A stretch of DNA of 64,000 nt, from NCBI RefSeq assembly GCF_016862915.1, contig NZ_BONW01000013.1:620001-684000 (forward strand), written 5' to 3'. This DNA is from Plantactinospora endophytica (lineage in GTDB: Bacteria; Actinomycetota; Actinomycetes; Mycobacteriales; Micromonosporaceae). The notes beneath the pieces were generated by a model. It was not told the origin of the DNA. It searched no databases and saw only the letters and a list, made by a program, of their open reading frames with translations. Positions 1-7,938 of this stretch are shown here, in pieces. The position numbers were made by a program, and so were the translations under genes. Within the stretch, counting starts at the first letter, position 1, and each line of letters starts with the position of its first letter.

Positions 1-35
1 CACCGCCGCAGCGAACCCGACCCGTCGCCGGCCGC

Positions 36-839
36 CTATCGCTTCCGGGCGACCCCGGCGGCGACCTTCAACATGGTCGGCGGTGCGGTCTCGTCCGGCC
101 ACCACTCCTGCACGTCGACGACGCCGGGTGACAGCAGTTCGAAGCCCTCGAAGAATCGCTCGATCTCCTCCCGGCGGCGGAACGTCATCGGCGCGGGGGA
201 GTTCACCGAGATCTCCTCCAGCTTGGCCTTGGCCGCCGGGTCGCTGCCGTCCACGCAGAACTGGGAGATGCAGACGTAGCTGCCCGGCGCCAACCGCTCG
301 CGGAACCGCGCGATCAGCGCCGCCGGGTCCTCAGCATCGGTGACCAGGTGGAACAGGCCGATGAAGAGCAGCAGTACCGGCTCGTCGAAGTTGATGAGCT
401 GTTGCACCTGCGGGTCGTCGAGGAGTTCGTCCGGGCGGCGGACGTCCGCCTGGATCGAGACCACGTTCTCGTCGGTGGCCAGCAGTGCCCGGTTGTGGAC
501 GAAGACGATCGGGTCACTGTCCACATAGACCACCCGGGCGTCGGGGGTGATGGCCCGGGCGGTCTCGTGCACGTTGGGTGCGGTCGGAATGCCGGCGCCC
601 ACGTCGAGGAACTGCTTGATGCCGAGGTCGGCGCACATCTGGGTGACCCGGAGCAGGAACCGCCGCTGGGCCCTGCCGAGCGCGGGCAGGTCCGGGGCGA
701 GCGCGATGACCTGCTTGGCCGCCTCCCGGTCCACCGCGAAGTTGTCCTTGCCGCCGAGCACGTAGTCGTACGCGCGGGCGTGGCTCATCTGCGTCGTGTC
801 GACACCGGACGGCGCGGAGTCCTGGATGGGCAAGGCCAC
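36..839 (-). CDS. SAM-dependent methyltransferase (PF04672 type)
   Basis: Predicted S-adenosylmethionine-dependent methyltransferase of the large actinobacterial PF04672 (DUF574) family; substrate unknown for most members. The family signature is clear: RAYDYVLGGKDNFAVDRE near the N-terminus, then FLDVGAGIPT (SAM-binding glycine motif) and VVYVDSDPIV (acidic residue at the end of strand 2). Length fits the usual 260-280 aa. The start is uncertain. The GTG at 839 and a TTG at 833 with GGGAG five bases upstream are both better than the far upstream ATG at 908, which lies in Arg-rich unconserved sequence; an ATG at 788 would start just before the conserved motif. It is transcribed away from the NUDIX gene, so it is probably a single-gene unit. 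Confidence 0.85.
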   Translation of the reverse strand: MALPIQDSAPSGVDTTQMSHARAYDYVLGGKDNFAVDREAAKQVIALAPDLPALGRAQRRFLLRVTQMCADLGIKQFLDVGAGIPTAPNVHETARAITPDARVVYVDSDPIVFVHNRALLATDENVVSIQADVRRPDELLDDPQVQQLINFDEPVLLLFIGLFHLVTDAEDPAALIARFRERLAPGSYVCISQFCVDGSDPAAKAKLEEISVNSPAPMTFRRREEIERFFEGFELLSPGVVDVQEWWPDETAPPTMLKVAAGVARKR

Positions 840-1053
840 TCCCGGGAGAGGTTCGAGGGCTGCTGAAGGCGAGCCGATCCTAGCCCGTCGATCACCGGTG
901 GCCCGCACGGAGGGCGGCGGGAAAAGGCTTCCCTAACCCGTCTGTCGCCGGACGGTCGGTTGTGGTCGCCGGACGGCGGAGCGCGGTTGGCGGAAATCCG
1001 TGTGTCGGTGGGGGTTGAGTCGGCGAGGCGGGCGCGGTAACTTCTTCTCTAGG

Positions 1054-1066
1054 TGAGTAAGACTCA
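1054..1066. promoter_or_regulatory. Inverted repeat upstream of NUDIX cluster
   Basis: TGAGT-AAG-ACTCA is a perfect inverted repeat with 5-bp arms, 27 bp before the start of the NUDIX gene. A second half-site, TTGAGTC at 1015-1021, is the reverse complement of GACTCAA at 1061-1067. The position suits an operator for the cluster. NUDIX proteins with an NrtR-like C-terminus often regulate their own operons, so self-regulation is a reasonable inference. Confidence 0.4.
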
Positions 1067-1092
1067 ATCTGAGAATAACGAGAGGGTGGCCG

Positions 1093-1845
1093 ATGCGCGC
1101 CGAGTCCACGTTCCTGGCGGCGTACGACCCGGCCGGATATCCGCCGGTCGCGGTCACCGTCGACATCGTGGTGCTGACCATCCGGGACGGTGCGCTGCAC
1201 GTGCTGCTGGTCGAGCGGGCCGAACATCCGTACCGGGGGCGGTCGGCCCTGCCCGGCGGGTTCGTCCGGGACGAGACGCTGGCCGAGGCGGCCCGCCGGG
1301 AACTGGCCGAGGAGACCGGGCTGTGCCCGGGCGAGGCCGCCCTGGCCCGGGTCCACCTCGAACAGTTGCGCACCTACGGCGATCCCGGACGTGACCCGAG
1401 GATGCGGGTGATGTCCGTGGCCTATCTCGGATTCGCGCCGAGCCTGCCGGACCCCCGGGCCGGCGGCGACGCGGCCACCGCCGGATGGGTGCCCGTCGAC
1501 GAGGCCCGGGAACTCGCCTTCGACCACGACACCGTGCTCGCCGATGGACTCGAACGCGCCCGCGCCAAGCTGGAGTACACCCCGCTGGGCACGGCGTTCC
1601 TCGGGGCGGAGTTCACCATCGGCGAGCTGCGCGCCGTGTACGCCGCCGTCTGGGGCGAGCAACTCCACGCCGGCAACTTCCACCGCAAGGTGCTGTCGGT
1701 GCCCGGCTTCGTGGAGAGCACCGGCGGGACGACCAGCCGGGGCGGCGAACGGGGTGGGCCACGGGCCCGCCTCTACCGTGCGGGCGACGCCGCCCTGCTG
1801 CATCCGGCTCTGCTCCGGCCGACCCGGGAGGAGCAGGTGCGGTGA
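1093..1845 (+). CDS. NUDIX hydrolase with NrtR-like C-terminus
   Basis: The N-terminal half is a NUDIX domain with an intact box at residues 55-77 (G-x5-E-x7-REL-x-EE-x-G), preceded by the VTVDIVVLTI strand usual in ADP-ribose pyrophosphatase/NrtR proteins. Residues about 150-215 (LEYTPLGTAFLGAEFTIGEL, HAGNFHRKVL) match the winged-helix part of NrtR-like regulators, where ADP-ribose-type ligands control DNA binding. The intact box suggests it may still hydrolyse a nucleoside-diphosphate substrate. Start ATG at 1093 has GAGAGG upstream. It is the first gene of the unusual cluster running to 5464, and its TGA overlaps a possible GTG start of the next gene. Whether it is an enzyme, a regulator or both cannot be decided from sequence. 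Confidence 0.85.
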   Translation: MRAESTFLAAYDPAGYPPVAVTVDIVVLTIRDGALHVLLVERAEHPYRGRSALPGGFVRDETLAEAARRELAEETGLCPGEAALARVHLEQLRTYGDPGRDPRMRVMSVAYLGFAPSLPDPRAGGDAATAGWVPVDEARELAFDHDTVLADGLERARAKLEYTPLGTAFLGAEFTIGELRAVYAAVWGEQLHAGNFHRKVLSVPGFVESTGGTTSRGGERGGPRARLYRAGDAALLHPALLRPTREEQVR

Positions 1846-1991
1846 ACCGGGGCGGTGCCGGGGACGGCGGTGCGGACGCGACGGGCGACGACGGCGGTAC
1901 GGGGCCGAGGTGCCGCAACGGCGGCCGGCGGAGGACGAGGCCGGGTGGCCGACGCGGCGCCGGGAGCCGGCCGCGAGAGGGGACCGACACG

Positions 1992-2969
1992 ATGACCTTC
2001 GACGAGGCGGTTGCCCTGGTGCAGCGGGCGCGTACCCCGGCCGAGATCTTCGCCGACGGCGCGACCGCGTACCGCCGGTTGGTCAAGATCCTGCACCCGG
2101 ATGTCGCACCGGCCGGTCGCACCGCGACCGCGACGGCGGCGCTGGCCCGGCTCACCGCGCTCTGGGCCACGACCACGGCGGTGATCCGGACCCGGCGGCA
2201 CCGCTGGTCCGTCGGTGCCGAGATCGCCGTCGGCGACCTGGCCACGCTCCGCGAGGTCACCGACGGACCCCTGTCCGGCCTGCTGAAACTGCCGCGCGAC
2301 CCGGCCGACGCCGATCTGGTACGGGCCGAGATCGACGCGCTCGACCGGCTGGCGAGCCACGGCGAACACCGGTTCCGCGACTACGCCCCACGACTGCTGG
2401 ACACCGTCGTGCACGACGATCCGGCGACCGGGACGCGTCGCACCGGACCGGTGCTGGAACGCCTCGACGGGTTCGTCAGCCTCGCCGAGGTGGCCCGGCG
2501 GTACCCCGACGGAGTCGACCCGCGCGACGCCGCCTGGATGTGGCGCCGTCTGCTCGTCGGGCTCGGCTGGGCGCACCGGGCCGGCCTCGTGCACGGCGCG
2601 GTACTCCCCGAGCACGTGCTGATCCACCCCGCCCAACACGGCCTCGCCCTGGTCGACTGGTGCTACGCGGTCCGGCCCGGCCAGCGGATAGCCGCGCTCG
2701 TCGCCCGCTACCGCGACACCTACCCGCCGGAGGTGCCCGGCCGCCGACCCGCCACCCCGGCCACCGACCTGTACGCCGCCGCCGAGCTGATGGCCCGACT
2801 GATCGGCCCCCGGCTGCCGCCGGCCCTGCGCCGGTTCGCGGACGGCTGCCGCCTGGACCGGCCCTCGATGCGCCCCGACGACGCCTGGCGACTGCTCGCC
2901 GAACTCGACGACCTGCTGCACGACCTCTACGGCCCCCGCCGGTTCCGACCGTTCGTCCTGCCCACCTGA
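1992..2969 (+). CDS. J-domain-like/pseudokinase fusion protein
   Basis: Residues 1-60 look like a J domain: YRRLVKILHPDVAP carries the HPD tripeptide (35-37) that in DnaJ-type proteins stimulates Hsp70. Residues about 85-315 have a protein-kinase-like layout: candidate ATP-binding Lys99 in LLKLPRD, a catalytic-loop equivalent at 200-211 (VHGAVLPEHVLI) and a DFG equivalent DWC at 222-224. HRD has become HGA, so the catalytic Asp is missing, and the loop Asn is His; it is probably a pseudokinase or an atypical enzyme. ATG 1992 has GAGAGGGGA upstream. An in-frame GTG at 1842 overlapping the NUDIX stop would add 50 low-complexity Gly/Arg-rich residues. It lies between the NUDIX and vWA genes, probably in one operon. 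Confidence 0.7.
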   Translation: MTFDEAVALVQRARTPAEIFADGATAYRRLVKILHPDVAPAGRTATATAALARLTALWATTTAVIRTRRHRWSVGAEIAVGDLATLREVTDGPLSGLLKLPRDPADADLVRAEIDALDRLASHGEHRFRDYAPRLLDTVVHDDPATGTRRTGPVLERLDGFVSLAEVARRYPDGVDPRDAAWMWRRLLVGLGWAHRAGLVHGAVLPEHVLIHPAQHGLALVDWCYAVRPGQRIAALVARYRDTYPPEVPGRRPATPATDLYAAAELMARLIGPRLPPALRRFADGCRLDRPSMRPDDAWRLLAELDDLLHDLYGPRRFRPFVLPT

Positions 2970-3061
2970 CCCCGGCCCCCGCCGGTTCCGGCCGCTCGTC
3001 CCTGCCGGCCTGACCACCCGACCCCCACTCGATCTCGACCGTTCGTCATCCCGGCCTGACC
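2939..3061 (+). repeat. Degenerate tandem repeat copying the gene 3' end
   Basis: Three degenerate copies (2939-2971, 2982-3015, 3029-3061) of the last codons of the J-kinase gene, each ending CCTGACC and therefore carrying its TGA stop. The first copy is the real gene end; the other two lie in the 120-bp gap before the vWA gene. Confidence 0.7.
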
Positions 3062-3089
3062 GCTCAGGCCCGACCGAAGGGAAAGCATC

Positions 3090-4052
3090 ATGGGCAGTGG
3101 ACGTTGGTCGACCGACGTGTACTCGGCCGCCGCGAGCTACCGGGCGGCCCGCGGGGCGAGCCCGTTCGCGTACAACGACAGCGGCGCCCGTACCGCGCAC
3201 CCCGACCTCAGCCCGTACAAGGTGACCGCCCGGGAGAGCCGGGACAGCGCCGAACACCCGCACACGACCCCGATCGCCGTACTCTTCGACGTCACCGGCT
3301 CGATGTACGACGTGCCCCGGGTACTCCAGACGAAGCTGCCGCAACTGCTCGGCCTGCTGCTGCGCCAAGGCTACGCCACGGATCCGCAGATCCTGTTCGG
3401 TGCGGTCGGCGACGCCACCTGCGACCGGGTGCCGTTGCAGATCGGCCAGTTCGAGTCGGACAACCGGATGGACGACCAACTGGCCAACATCGTCCTCGAA
3501 GGGGGCGGCGGCGGCCAGCAGACCGAGTCGTACGAACTGGCGATGTACTTCATGGCCCGGCACACCGTGCTGGACAGCGTCCGCAAGCGCGGCCGTACCG
3601 GCTATCTCTTCCTGATCGGCGACGAGCTGCCGTACGACCGGGTCAAGCCGGCGGAGGTGCGGCGGGTGATCGGGGACCAGCTCACCGAGCCGATCGCCGT
3701 CGACGAGATCGTCCGGGAGCTGCGGCGCAGTTTCGAGGTCTACTACATCCTGCCCGGCGGTTCGAGTTACGCCGGCAACTCGCGCACCCTGACCGCCTGG
3801 CGGAAGCTGCTCGGCCAGAACGTGCTGGAACTCGACGACCTGGACGCGGTCTGCGAGACCATCGCCCTCACCGTCGGGCTGGGCGAGCGCGCCGTCGACC
3901 TCGACGCCGGCCTGCGGGACCTCGACGACCTCGGCTCGACGGCCGGCGACAGCGTCGGCCGGGCGCTGGCGGCGATCCGGCCCGACCCGGTCGGCAGCTC
4001 GGTGGCGCTGACCGGCCTCGACCGGGGCACCGGCGGGAACCTCCGGCTGTGA
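3090..4052 (+). CDS. vWA-domain protein
   Basis: A cytosolic 320-aa protein, with no signal peptide or membrane segment, carrying a von Willebrand factor A-like fold. Strand 1 and the MIDAS motif are VLFDVTGSM (Asp67-x-Thr69-x-Ser71, the DxTGS form), followed by strands LFGAVGDAT and YLFLIGDELP, and a Gly-rich stretch LEGGGGGQQTES. The fold normally binds a divalent metal and a partner protein. Start ATG has GAAGGGAAAG upstream. Its TGA overlaps the GTG of the adenylosuccinate-synthetase-like gene (GTGA), so the two are almost certainly translationally coupled. With the upstream kinase fold the arrangement resembles vWA/kinase pairs of stress or conflict modules such as TerY-type systems; the function here is unknown. 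Confidence 0.75.
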   Translation: MGSGRWSTDVYSAAASYRAARGASPFAYNDSGARTAHPDLSPYKVTARESRDSAEHPHTTPIAVLFDVTGSMYDVPRVLQTKLPQLLGLLLRQGYATDPQILFGAVGDATCDRVPLQIGQFESDNRMDDQLANIVLEGGGGGQQTESYELAMYFMARHTVLDSVRKRGRTGYLFLIGDELPYDRVKPAEVRRVIGDQLTEPIAVDEIVRELRRSFEVYYILPGGSSYAGNSRTLTAWRKLLGQNVLELDDLDAVCETIALTVGLGERAVDLDAGLRDLDDLGSTAGDSVGRALAAIRPDPVGSSVALTGLDRGTGGNLRL

Positions 4053-5464
4053 AACACACGGTCGTCGTGGACCTCGGCTACGGGGACGCGGGCAAGGGGA
4101 CCACAGTGGAGTGGCTCTGCACCCGGGCGCCGGTCACCGCCGTGATCCGGTTCAACGGGGGCGCGCAGGCGGCACACAACGTGCTGACGCCGGACGGGCG
4201 GCACCACACCTTCGCCCAGTTCGGCTCGGGCACGCTGCGCGGCGTACCCACCCACCTGTCGCGGTTCGTCGCCGTCGACCCGCTCGCCCTGGCCGCCGAG
4301 GCGACGCAGTTGGCCCGCCTGGGGGTGCCGGACCCGTTCGGGCTGCTGACGGTCGACGGCGACGCGCTGCTCACGACACCGTGGCACCGGGCCGCGAACC
4401 AGCTCCGCGAACTGCGGCGCGGTGCCGACCGGCACGGTTCGTGCGGGGTCGGCGTCGGCGAGACCATGCGGTACGCCGAGCGCCACCCCGACGCCCCGCG
4501 CGTCGCCGACGTGCGTGATCCGGTACGCCTGCGTCACCGGCTCACCAGCCTGCGTGACCGCCTCACCGACGAACTCGGTCCGCTCGACGCCCAGCCCCCC
4601 GATGCCGCACCGGGCAACGTCCCGTCCCTCGACGCTGCGCCGGCCACCGTCCCGCGCCCCGCCCCGGCACCGCTCGACGCGCCGGGCTTCGAGGTGCCGT
4701 CGGTGGACGACGTGGTGGCGGCGTTCCGGGCGTTCGGCGAGGCGGTCGCGGTGGTGGACGGCGCCGCCGCCCGGCGCCGCCTGCTGCGGGCCGGACCGTG
4801 CGTGTTCGAGGGGGCGCAGGGCGTGCTGCTGGACGAGTGGCGTGGCTGGCACCCGTACACGACGTGGTCGACGACGACCTTCGACAACGCGGCGACCCTG
4901 CTGGCCGAGGCGGACGAGTCGGCGCTGCGGCTCGGTGTGGTGCGGACGTACACCACCCGGCACGGCGCCGGGCCGTTCGTCACCGAGGATCCAGCGCTGC
5001 GCCTGCCGGAGCCGCACAACGGGACAGGTCGCTGGCAGGGCCCGTTCCGGGTCGGCCACTTCGACGCGGTCGCGCACCGGTACGCCGTCGGCGTCTGCGG
5101 CGGCGTCGACGCGCTGGCCGTCACGCACGTCGACGCGCCGGAGCGGGAACCGGCGCTGCGGGTCTGCACCGGTTACGAGGTGGACCGTGCCCCGGTGTTC
5201 CGGCTGGTCCCCGGCCCGGCGCGGGACCTCGCCCGGCAGGCGGAGCTGACCGCGCTGCTGTACCGGGCCCGGCCGGCGGTGCTGTTCCGGCCGGACGACT
5301 GGCCCACCACGATCGGCGGCCTGCTCGACGTACCGGTGCTGATGACCTCGCACGGCCCACGGGTCACCGACAAGCGTCCCGGTCCGGCGGCGGCCGGGTG
5401 CCGTACCGGGTCGGGCGCCGGTCGTCCCGGCCGGGCGGCCCGGTGCGATCTCAGAGTTCCGTGA
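4049..5464 (+). CDS. Divergent adenylosuccinate synthetase paralogue
   Basis: A PurA-family protein (GTP-dependent ligation of aspartate to IMP in the classical enzyme). Recognisable blocks: LGYGDAGKG (Asp13 at the catalytic base, but the usual GDEGKG has become GDAGKG), RFNGGAQAAH with His43 at the catalytic His, SCGVGVGE for the IMP loop, FEGAQGVLLD, TRHGAGPF, and GTGRWQGPFRVGHFDAVA for the Arg-rich nucleotide/aspartate loop. The C-terminus keeps only a weak GTP-site remnant (SHGPRVTDKR). A Pro/Ala-rich insert lies at about 180-212. GTG at 4049 gives 471 aa and overlaps the vWA stop. It is too divergent, and in the wrong setting, to be the housekeeping purA. It may act on another purine nucleotide, as phage PurZ does, or make a signal molecule. 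Its 3' end overlaps the convergent yaaA by 14 bp. Confidence 0.8.
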   Translation: MKHTVVVDLGYGDAGKGTTVEWLCTRAPVTAVIRFNGGAQAAHNVLTPDGRHHTFAQFGSGTLRGVPTHLSRFVAVDPLALAAEATQLARLGVPDPFGLLTVDGDALLTTPWHRAANQLRELRRGADRHGSCGVGVGETMRYAERHPDAPRVADVRDPVRLRHRLTSLRDRLTDELGPLDAQPPDAAPGNVPSLDAAPATVPRPAPAPLDAPGFEVPSVDDVVAAFRAFGEAVAVVDGAAARRRLLRAGPCVFEGAQGVLLDEWRGWHPYTTWSTTTFDNAATLLAEADESALRLGVVRTYTTRHGAGPFVTEDPALRLPEPHNGTGRWQGPFRVGHFDAVAHRYAVGVCGGVDALAVTHVDAPEREPALRVCTGYEVDRAPVFRLVPGPARDLARQAELTALLYRARPAVLFRPDDWPTTIGGLLDVPVLMTSHGPRVTDKRPGPAAAGCRTGSGAGRPGRAARCDLRVP

Positions 5465-6248
5465 CCACCAGGTCGAGCTGACGGGGGCGGCCGGCCACCG
5501 CCGGCTGCTCCTCGACGGTGTACTTCAGGTCGCGCAGCGCCTCGACCAGTTTGCCGGCCGACCGGGGCGCCGCGCCGGCCAGCAACAGGTCCCGGACCAG
5601 CCGGCCCTTGCTGGCCTTGTTGAAGTGGCTGACCACGGAGCGCCGGACCACCCCGGCGACCACCTGTTCGTGCAGCACCCGGACGGTGACGGTGCGCTCG
5701 GCCAGCCGGCCGCTGGGCCGCCACATCGCGGCGTACCCGATGGAGCGCAGGTCGAGGACCGGCCCGCCACCGGCCGCCTCGGTGAGCACCGGGTCGAGCA
5801 GTCCGCGCCAGTACGCCGCCAGCCCGCCCACCCCGGGCAGGTTCACCCCGATCGCGCAGCGGTACGCCGGAATCCGGTCGTCCGTCCGCAGCACGCCCCA
5901 TAGGCCGGAGAAGACCAGGACGGACCGCCGGGCCCGGGTGCGTGCCGGCGCGGGCAGGGTGCCGAGGTCGAGGGCGTCGTAGAGCACCCCGGTGTAGATC
6001 TTGGCCGCCGGCTGGGCCGGGGCGGTGCGGAGCCGGGCGTTGCGGTCCAGTTCCTCGTCCTGCCCCGGGCTGAGCCCGAGCACCTCGCGGGCGCGTTCCC
6101 GGTCCGGCCCGGCGCAGAGGTCGACGAGTGCCGCCAGGACACGCTCCCGGCCCGGGGCGAGCGCCGGCAGGGTCAGCGCGTCCGGGCGCACCGGCCGGCC
6201 GGTGCGGGGCGCGGTCTTCCCCTCCGACGGAGGCAGCAGGATCAGCAC
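5451..6248 (-). CDS. yaaA: YaaA-family peroxide-stress protein
   Basis: Member of the YaaA/UPF0246 (DUF328) family; E. coli YaaA lowers free iron and oxidative DNA damage during peroxide stress. Visible signatures: LILLPPSEGKT at the N-terminus, VFSGLWGVLRTDDRIPAYR, and HFNKASKGRLVRDLL near the C-terminus. GTG at 6248 puts the conserved LLPPSEGK at the very N-terminus as in other members; an upstream ATG at 6272 would add eight hydrophobic residues. It converges with the PurA-like gene and shares 14 bp with it. It is separated from the azoreductase upstream by about 90 bp and may be co-transcribed with it. Confidence 0.85.
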   Translation of the reverse strand: MLILLPPSEGKTAPRTGRPVRPDALTLPALAPGRERVLAALVDLCAGPDRERAREVLGLSPGQDEELDRNARLRTAPAQPAAKIYTGVLYDALDLGTLPAPARTRARRSVLVFSGLWGVLRTDDRIPAYRCAIGVNLPGVGGLAAYWRGLLDPVLTEAAGGGPVLDLRSIGYAAMWRPSGRLAERTVTVRVLHEQVVAGVVRRSVVSHFNKASKGRLVRDLLLAGAAPRSAGKLVEALRDLKYTVEEQPAVAGRPRQLDLVVTEL

Positions 6249-6335
6249 GACCAGCAAGCCTACGCAGCCCACCCGTGCGGGCGTACGGGGCGGGTCGGCC
6301 GCCCGCCCCGTACCCGTACCGGTCGGCCGGAACGG

Positions 6336-6995
6336 TCAGGCCGCCAGACCGAGGGTGTGCTGGGCCAGCAGTTCGCCGTGCTTGCCGGCGGAGGTGTGAC
6401 CGGCGTCGAGGTACTGCCGGGCCAGGTCCCGCAGCGGCTCCATCGCCGGGGTGACCTCGGCCAAGGTCAGCTCGACCTCGCTCACGTGCAGGTCCAGGCC
6501 GAACAGGTCGCCGAAGATCCGCCGGTAGTACGGCGTCGCGTGGTCCCAGCCCTCCCGGGGCGTACCCGGCCCGTAGCCGCCGCCCCGGGTGATGATCAGC
6601 GCCGCCGGCCGGCCGCGCAGCGGCGACTCCTGGTTGGGCGCCAGCCGGGGCTCGGTGAGCAGCATGTCGATCCAGGACTTGACGTGCTGGGAGATGCCGT
6701 AGTTGTAGAGCGGCACGGCGAACAGGTAGGCGTCGGCCGCCACCAGTTCGTCGGCGTACGTGCTGGCGAGGGCGGCGGCCCGCACCTGCTGCTCGGTGCG
6801 CTGGTCGGCGGGTACGAACCCGGCGCTGACCGCCGCCGGCCAGGCGTCGTGCGGTACCGGCGACACGGCCAGGTCGCGCCGGGTGATCAGACCGGACGGA
6901 TGGGTACGCGTCCACGCCGCCTCGGCGGTGTCCGCGACCGCGCGGCTGACGGACTGCTCGCCGCGAATGCTGGCGTCGAGTCGGAACAGGCTCAC
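6336..6995 (-). CDS. azoR: FMN-dependent NADH-azoreductase family protein
   Basis: Flavodoxin-like quinone/azo-compound reductase of the AzoR type. Residues 1-8 give the first strand and phosphate loop (VSLFRLDASIRG), followed by VAADAYLFAVPLYNYGISQHVKSWIDMLL, the conserved FMN-contacting block, and ALIITRGGGYGPGTP. The GTG at 6995 is chosen because GGAGG lies five bases upstream; the ATG at 7022 would precede the ribosome-binding site. It is divergent from a MarR-family gene, a common arrangement in which the regulator represses the reductase until an electrophile or quinone appears. Confidence 0.88.
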   Translation of the reverse strand: MSLFRLDASIRGEQSVSRAVADTAEAAWTRTHPSGLITRRDLAVSPVPHDAWPAAVSAGFVPADQRTEQQVRAAALASTYADELVAADAYLFAVPLYNYGISQHVKSWIDMLLTEPRLAPNQESPLRGRPAALIITRGGGYGPGTPREGWDHATPYYRRIFGDLFGLDLHVSEVELTLAEVTPAMEPLRDLARQYLDAGHTSAGKHGELLAQHTLGLAA

Positions 6996-7094
6996 TGCTA
7001 CCTCCGAAGAAAAGTTCTGCAAGCGCGACCAAATTAACCGCAGATCGACTGCTGTGCAGCAGGACTGTGATTTATATTATCTTCGACTTGATAC

Positions 7095-7109
7095 TTCTGT
7101 GTTACAGAA
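7095..7109. promoter_or_regulatory. MarR-type operator candidate between azoR and marR
   Basis: TTCTGT-GTT-ACAGAA is a perfect inverted repeat with 6-bp arms. A looser one, TATC-N8-GATA (7078-7093), lies beside it. Both sit in an AT-rich patch, unusual for this chromosome, between the divergent azoreductase and MarR starts. Confidence 0.5.
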
Positions 7110-7152
7110 CATCCATGAACGGGATGATCTCCCGGGCAGGTATGCTGGTGAG

Positions 7153-7716
7153 GTGTCCGACACCGCAGCTCCCGCGCCATCCGACGCCCGTCCCCGCGAC
7201 GGTGCCGGGCGGATCGCGGCGGAGTTGCTCAAGGACGACTTCGGCTGGGCACTCGGTGTGATCATGCGGCGCTACCTGCGCGCGGCGGAGGAGATCGTCA
7301 ACGACGTCCCCGGCGGCCCGCGTGGTTACCAGGTCGTCGCCTCGGCCAGCCAGAACCTCGCGACGAACCAGGGCGCGATGGCCGCCCAGTTGGGCATCGA
7401 CCGGACGGTCCTCACCTACCTGATCGACGACCTGGAGGCCGCCGGACTGGTCTCGCGGCAGCCGGATCCGGCCGACCGGCGCAGCCGCCGGGTGGTCGCC
7501 ACCGAGGCCGGCAAGGCGCTCTGGCAGGACCGGCAGGCCGCACTGGCCAGCGCTGAGGCCGAGATCCTCTCCGTGCTCGGCCGGGACGAGCCGGCCTTCA
7601 AGGAGCTGCTGCAACGCGTGGCGATCCACGCGGACCGGCTCGACCCGATGCACAACGCCTGCCAGGCGGTCGAGGAGATGCAGGAGCAGGAGACCCGGCG
7701 CCGCCGCCGACACTGA
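7153..7716 (+). CDS. MarR-family transcriptional regulator
   Basis: Winged-helix regulator of about 187 aa. The core is MAAQLGIDRTVLTYLIDDLEAAGLVSRQPDPADRRSRRVVATEAG, which has the MarR recognition helix and the D-x-R-[RS] wing. GTG at 7153 gives a protein of typical length. Upstream sequence in this frame crosses the AT-rich promoter and encodes no family-like residues. It is divergent from the azoreductase and probably controls it and itself through the repeats at 7078-7109. The inducer is unknown. Confidence 0.85.
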   Translation: MSDTAAPAPSDARPRDGAGRIAAELLKDDFGWALGVIMRRYLRAAEEIVNDVPGGPRGYQVVASASQNLATNQGAMAAQLGIDRTVLTYLIDDLEAAGLVSRQPDPADRRSRRVVATEAGKALWQDRQAALASAEAEILSVLGRDEPAFKELLQRVAIHADRLDPMHNACQAVEEMQEQETRRRRRH

Positions 7717-7740
7717 CCACACCCCGACCGGACCCCCGGC

Positions 7741-7830
7741 CCCGATCGACCCCGGCCCGACCGAACCAGGCCCCGTCGACCCCGGCCCGACCGAACCAGG
7801 CCCCGTCGACCCCGGCCCGACCGAAGCCGG
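7741..7830 (+). repeat. 30-bp tandem repeat, three copies
   Basis: Three consecutive 30-bp units (7741, 7771, 7801) with core GTCGACCCCGGCCCGACCGA, the second and third nearly identical. They fill most of the 222-bp gap between the MarR and GTPase genes. No inverted structure or spacer variation suggests a CRISPR; it is a minisatellite. Confidence 0.75.
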
Positions 7831-7938
7831 TCCGATCGGATTTCGGCCCGGACGAATCTACGGCGGGGGCGGTGGCCTCTGTTCTGGTGAGCCGTGGCCG
7901 ACCCGACCCGGCTGTACCCCGTCCGGAATCGGTGACCC

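Noticed and set aside
1485-1991. N-terminal extension of the J-kinase protein into the NUDIX gene
   Set aside because: Residues are low-complexity Arg/Gly/Pro from the NUDIX gene in another frame; GTG 1842 or ATG 1992 is more plausible.
4580-4690. Frameshift in the PurA-like gene at the Pro/Ala-rich stretch
   Set aside because: Conserved PurA blocks on both sides are in the same frame, so it is an in-frame insert.
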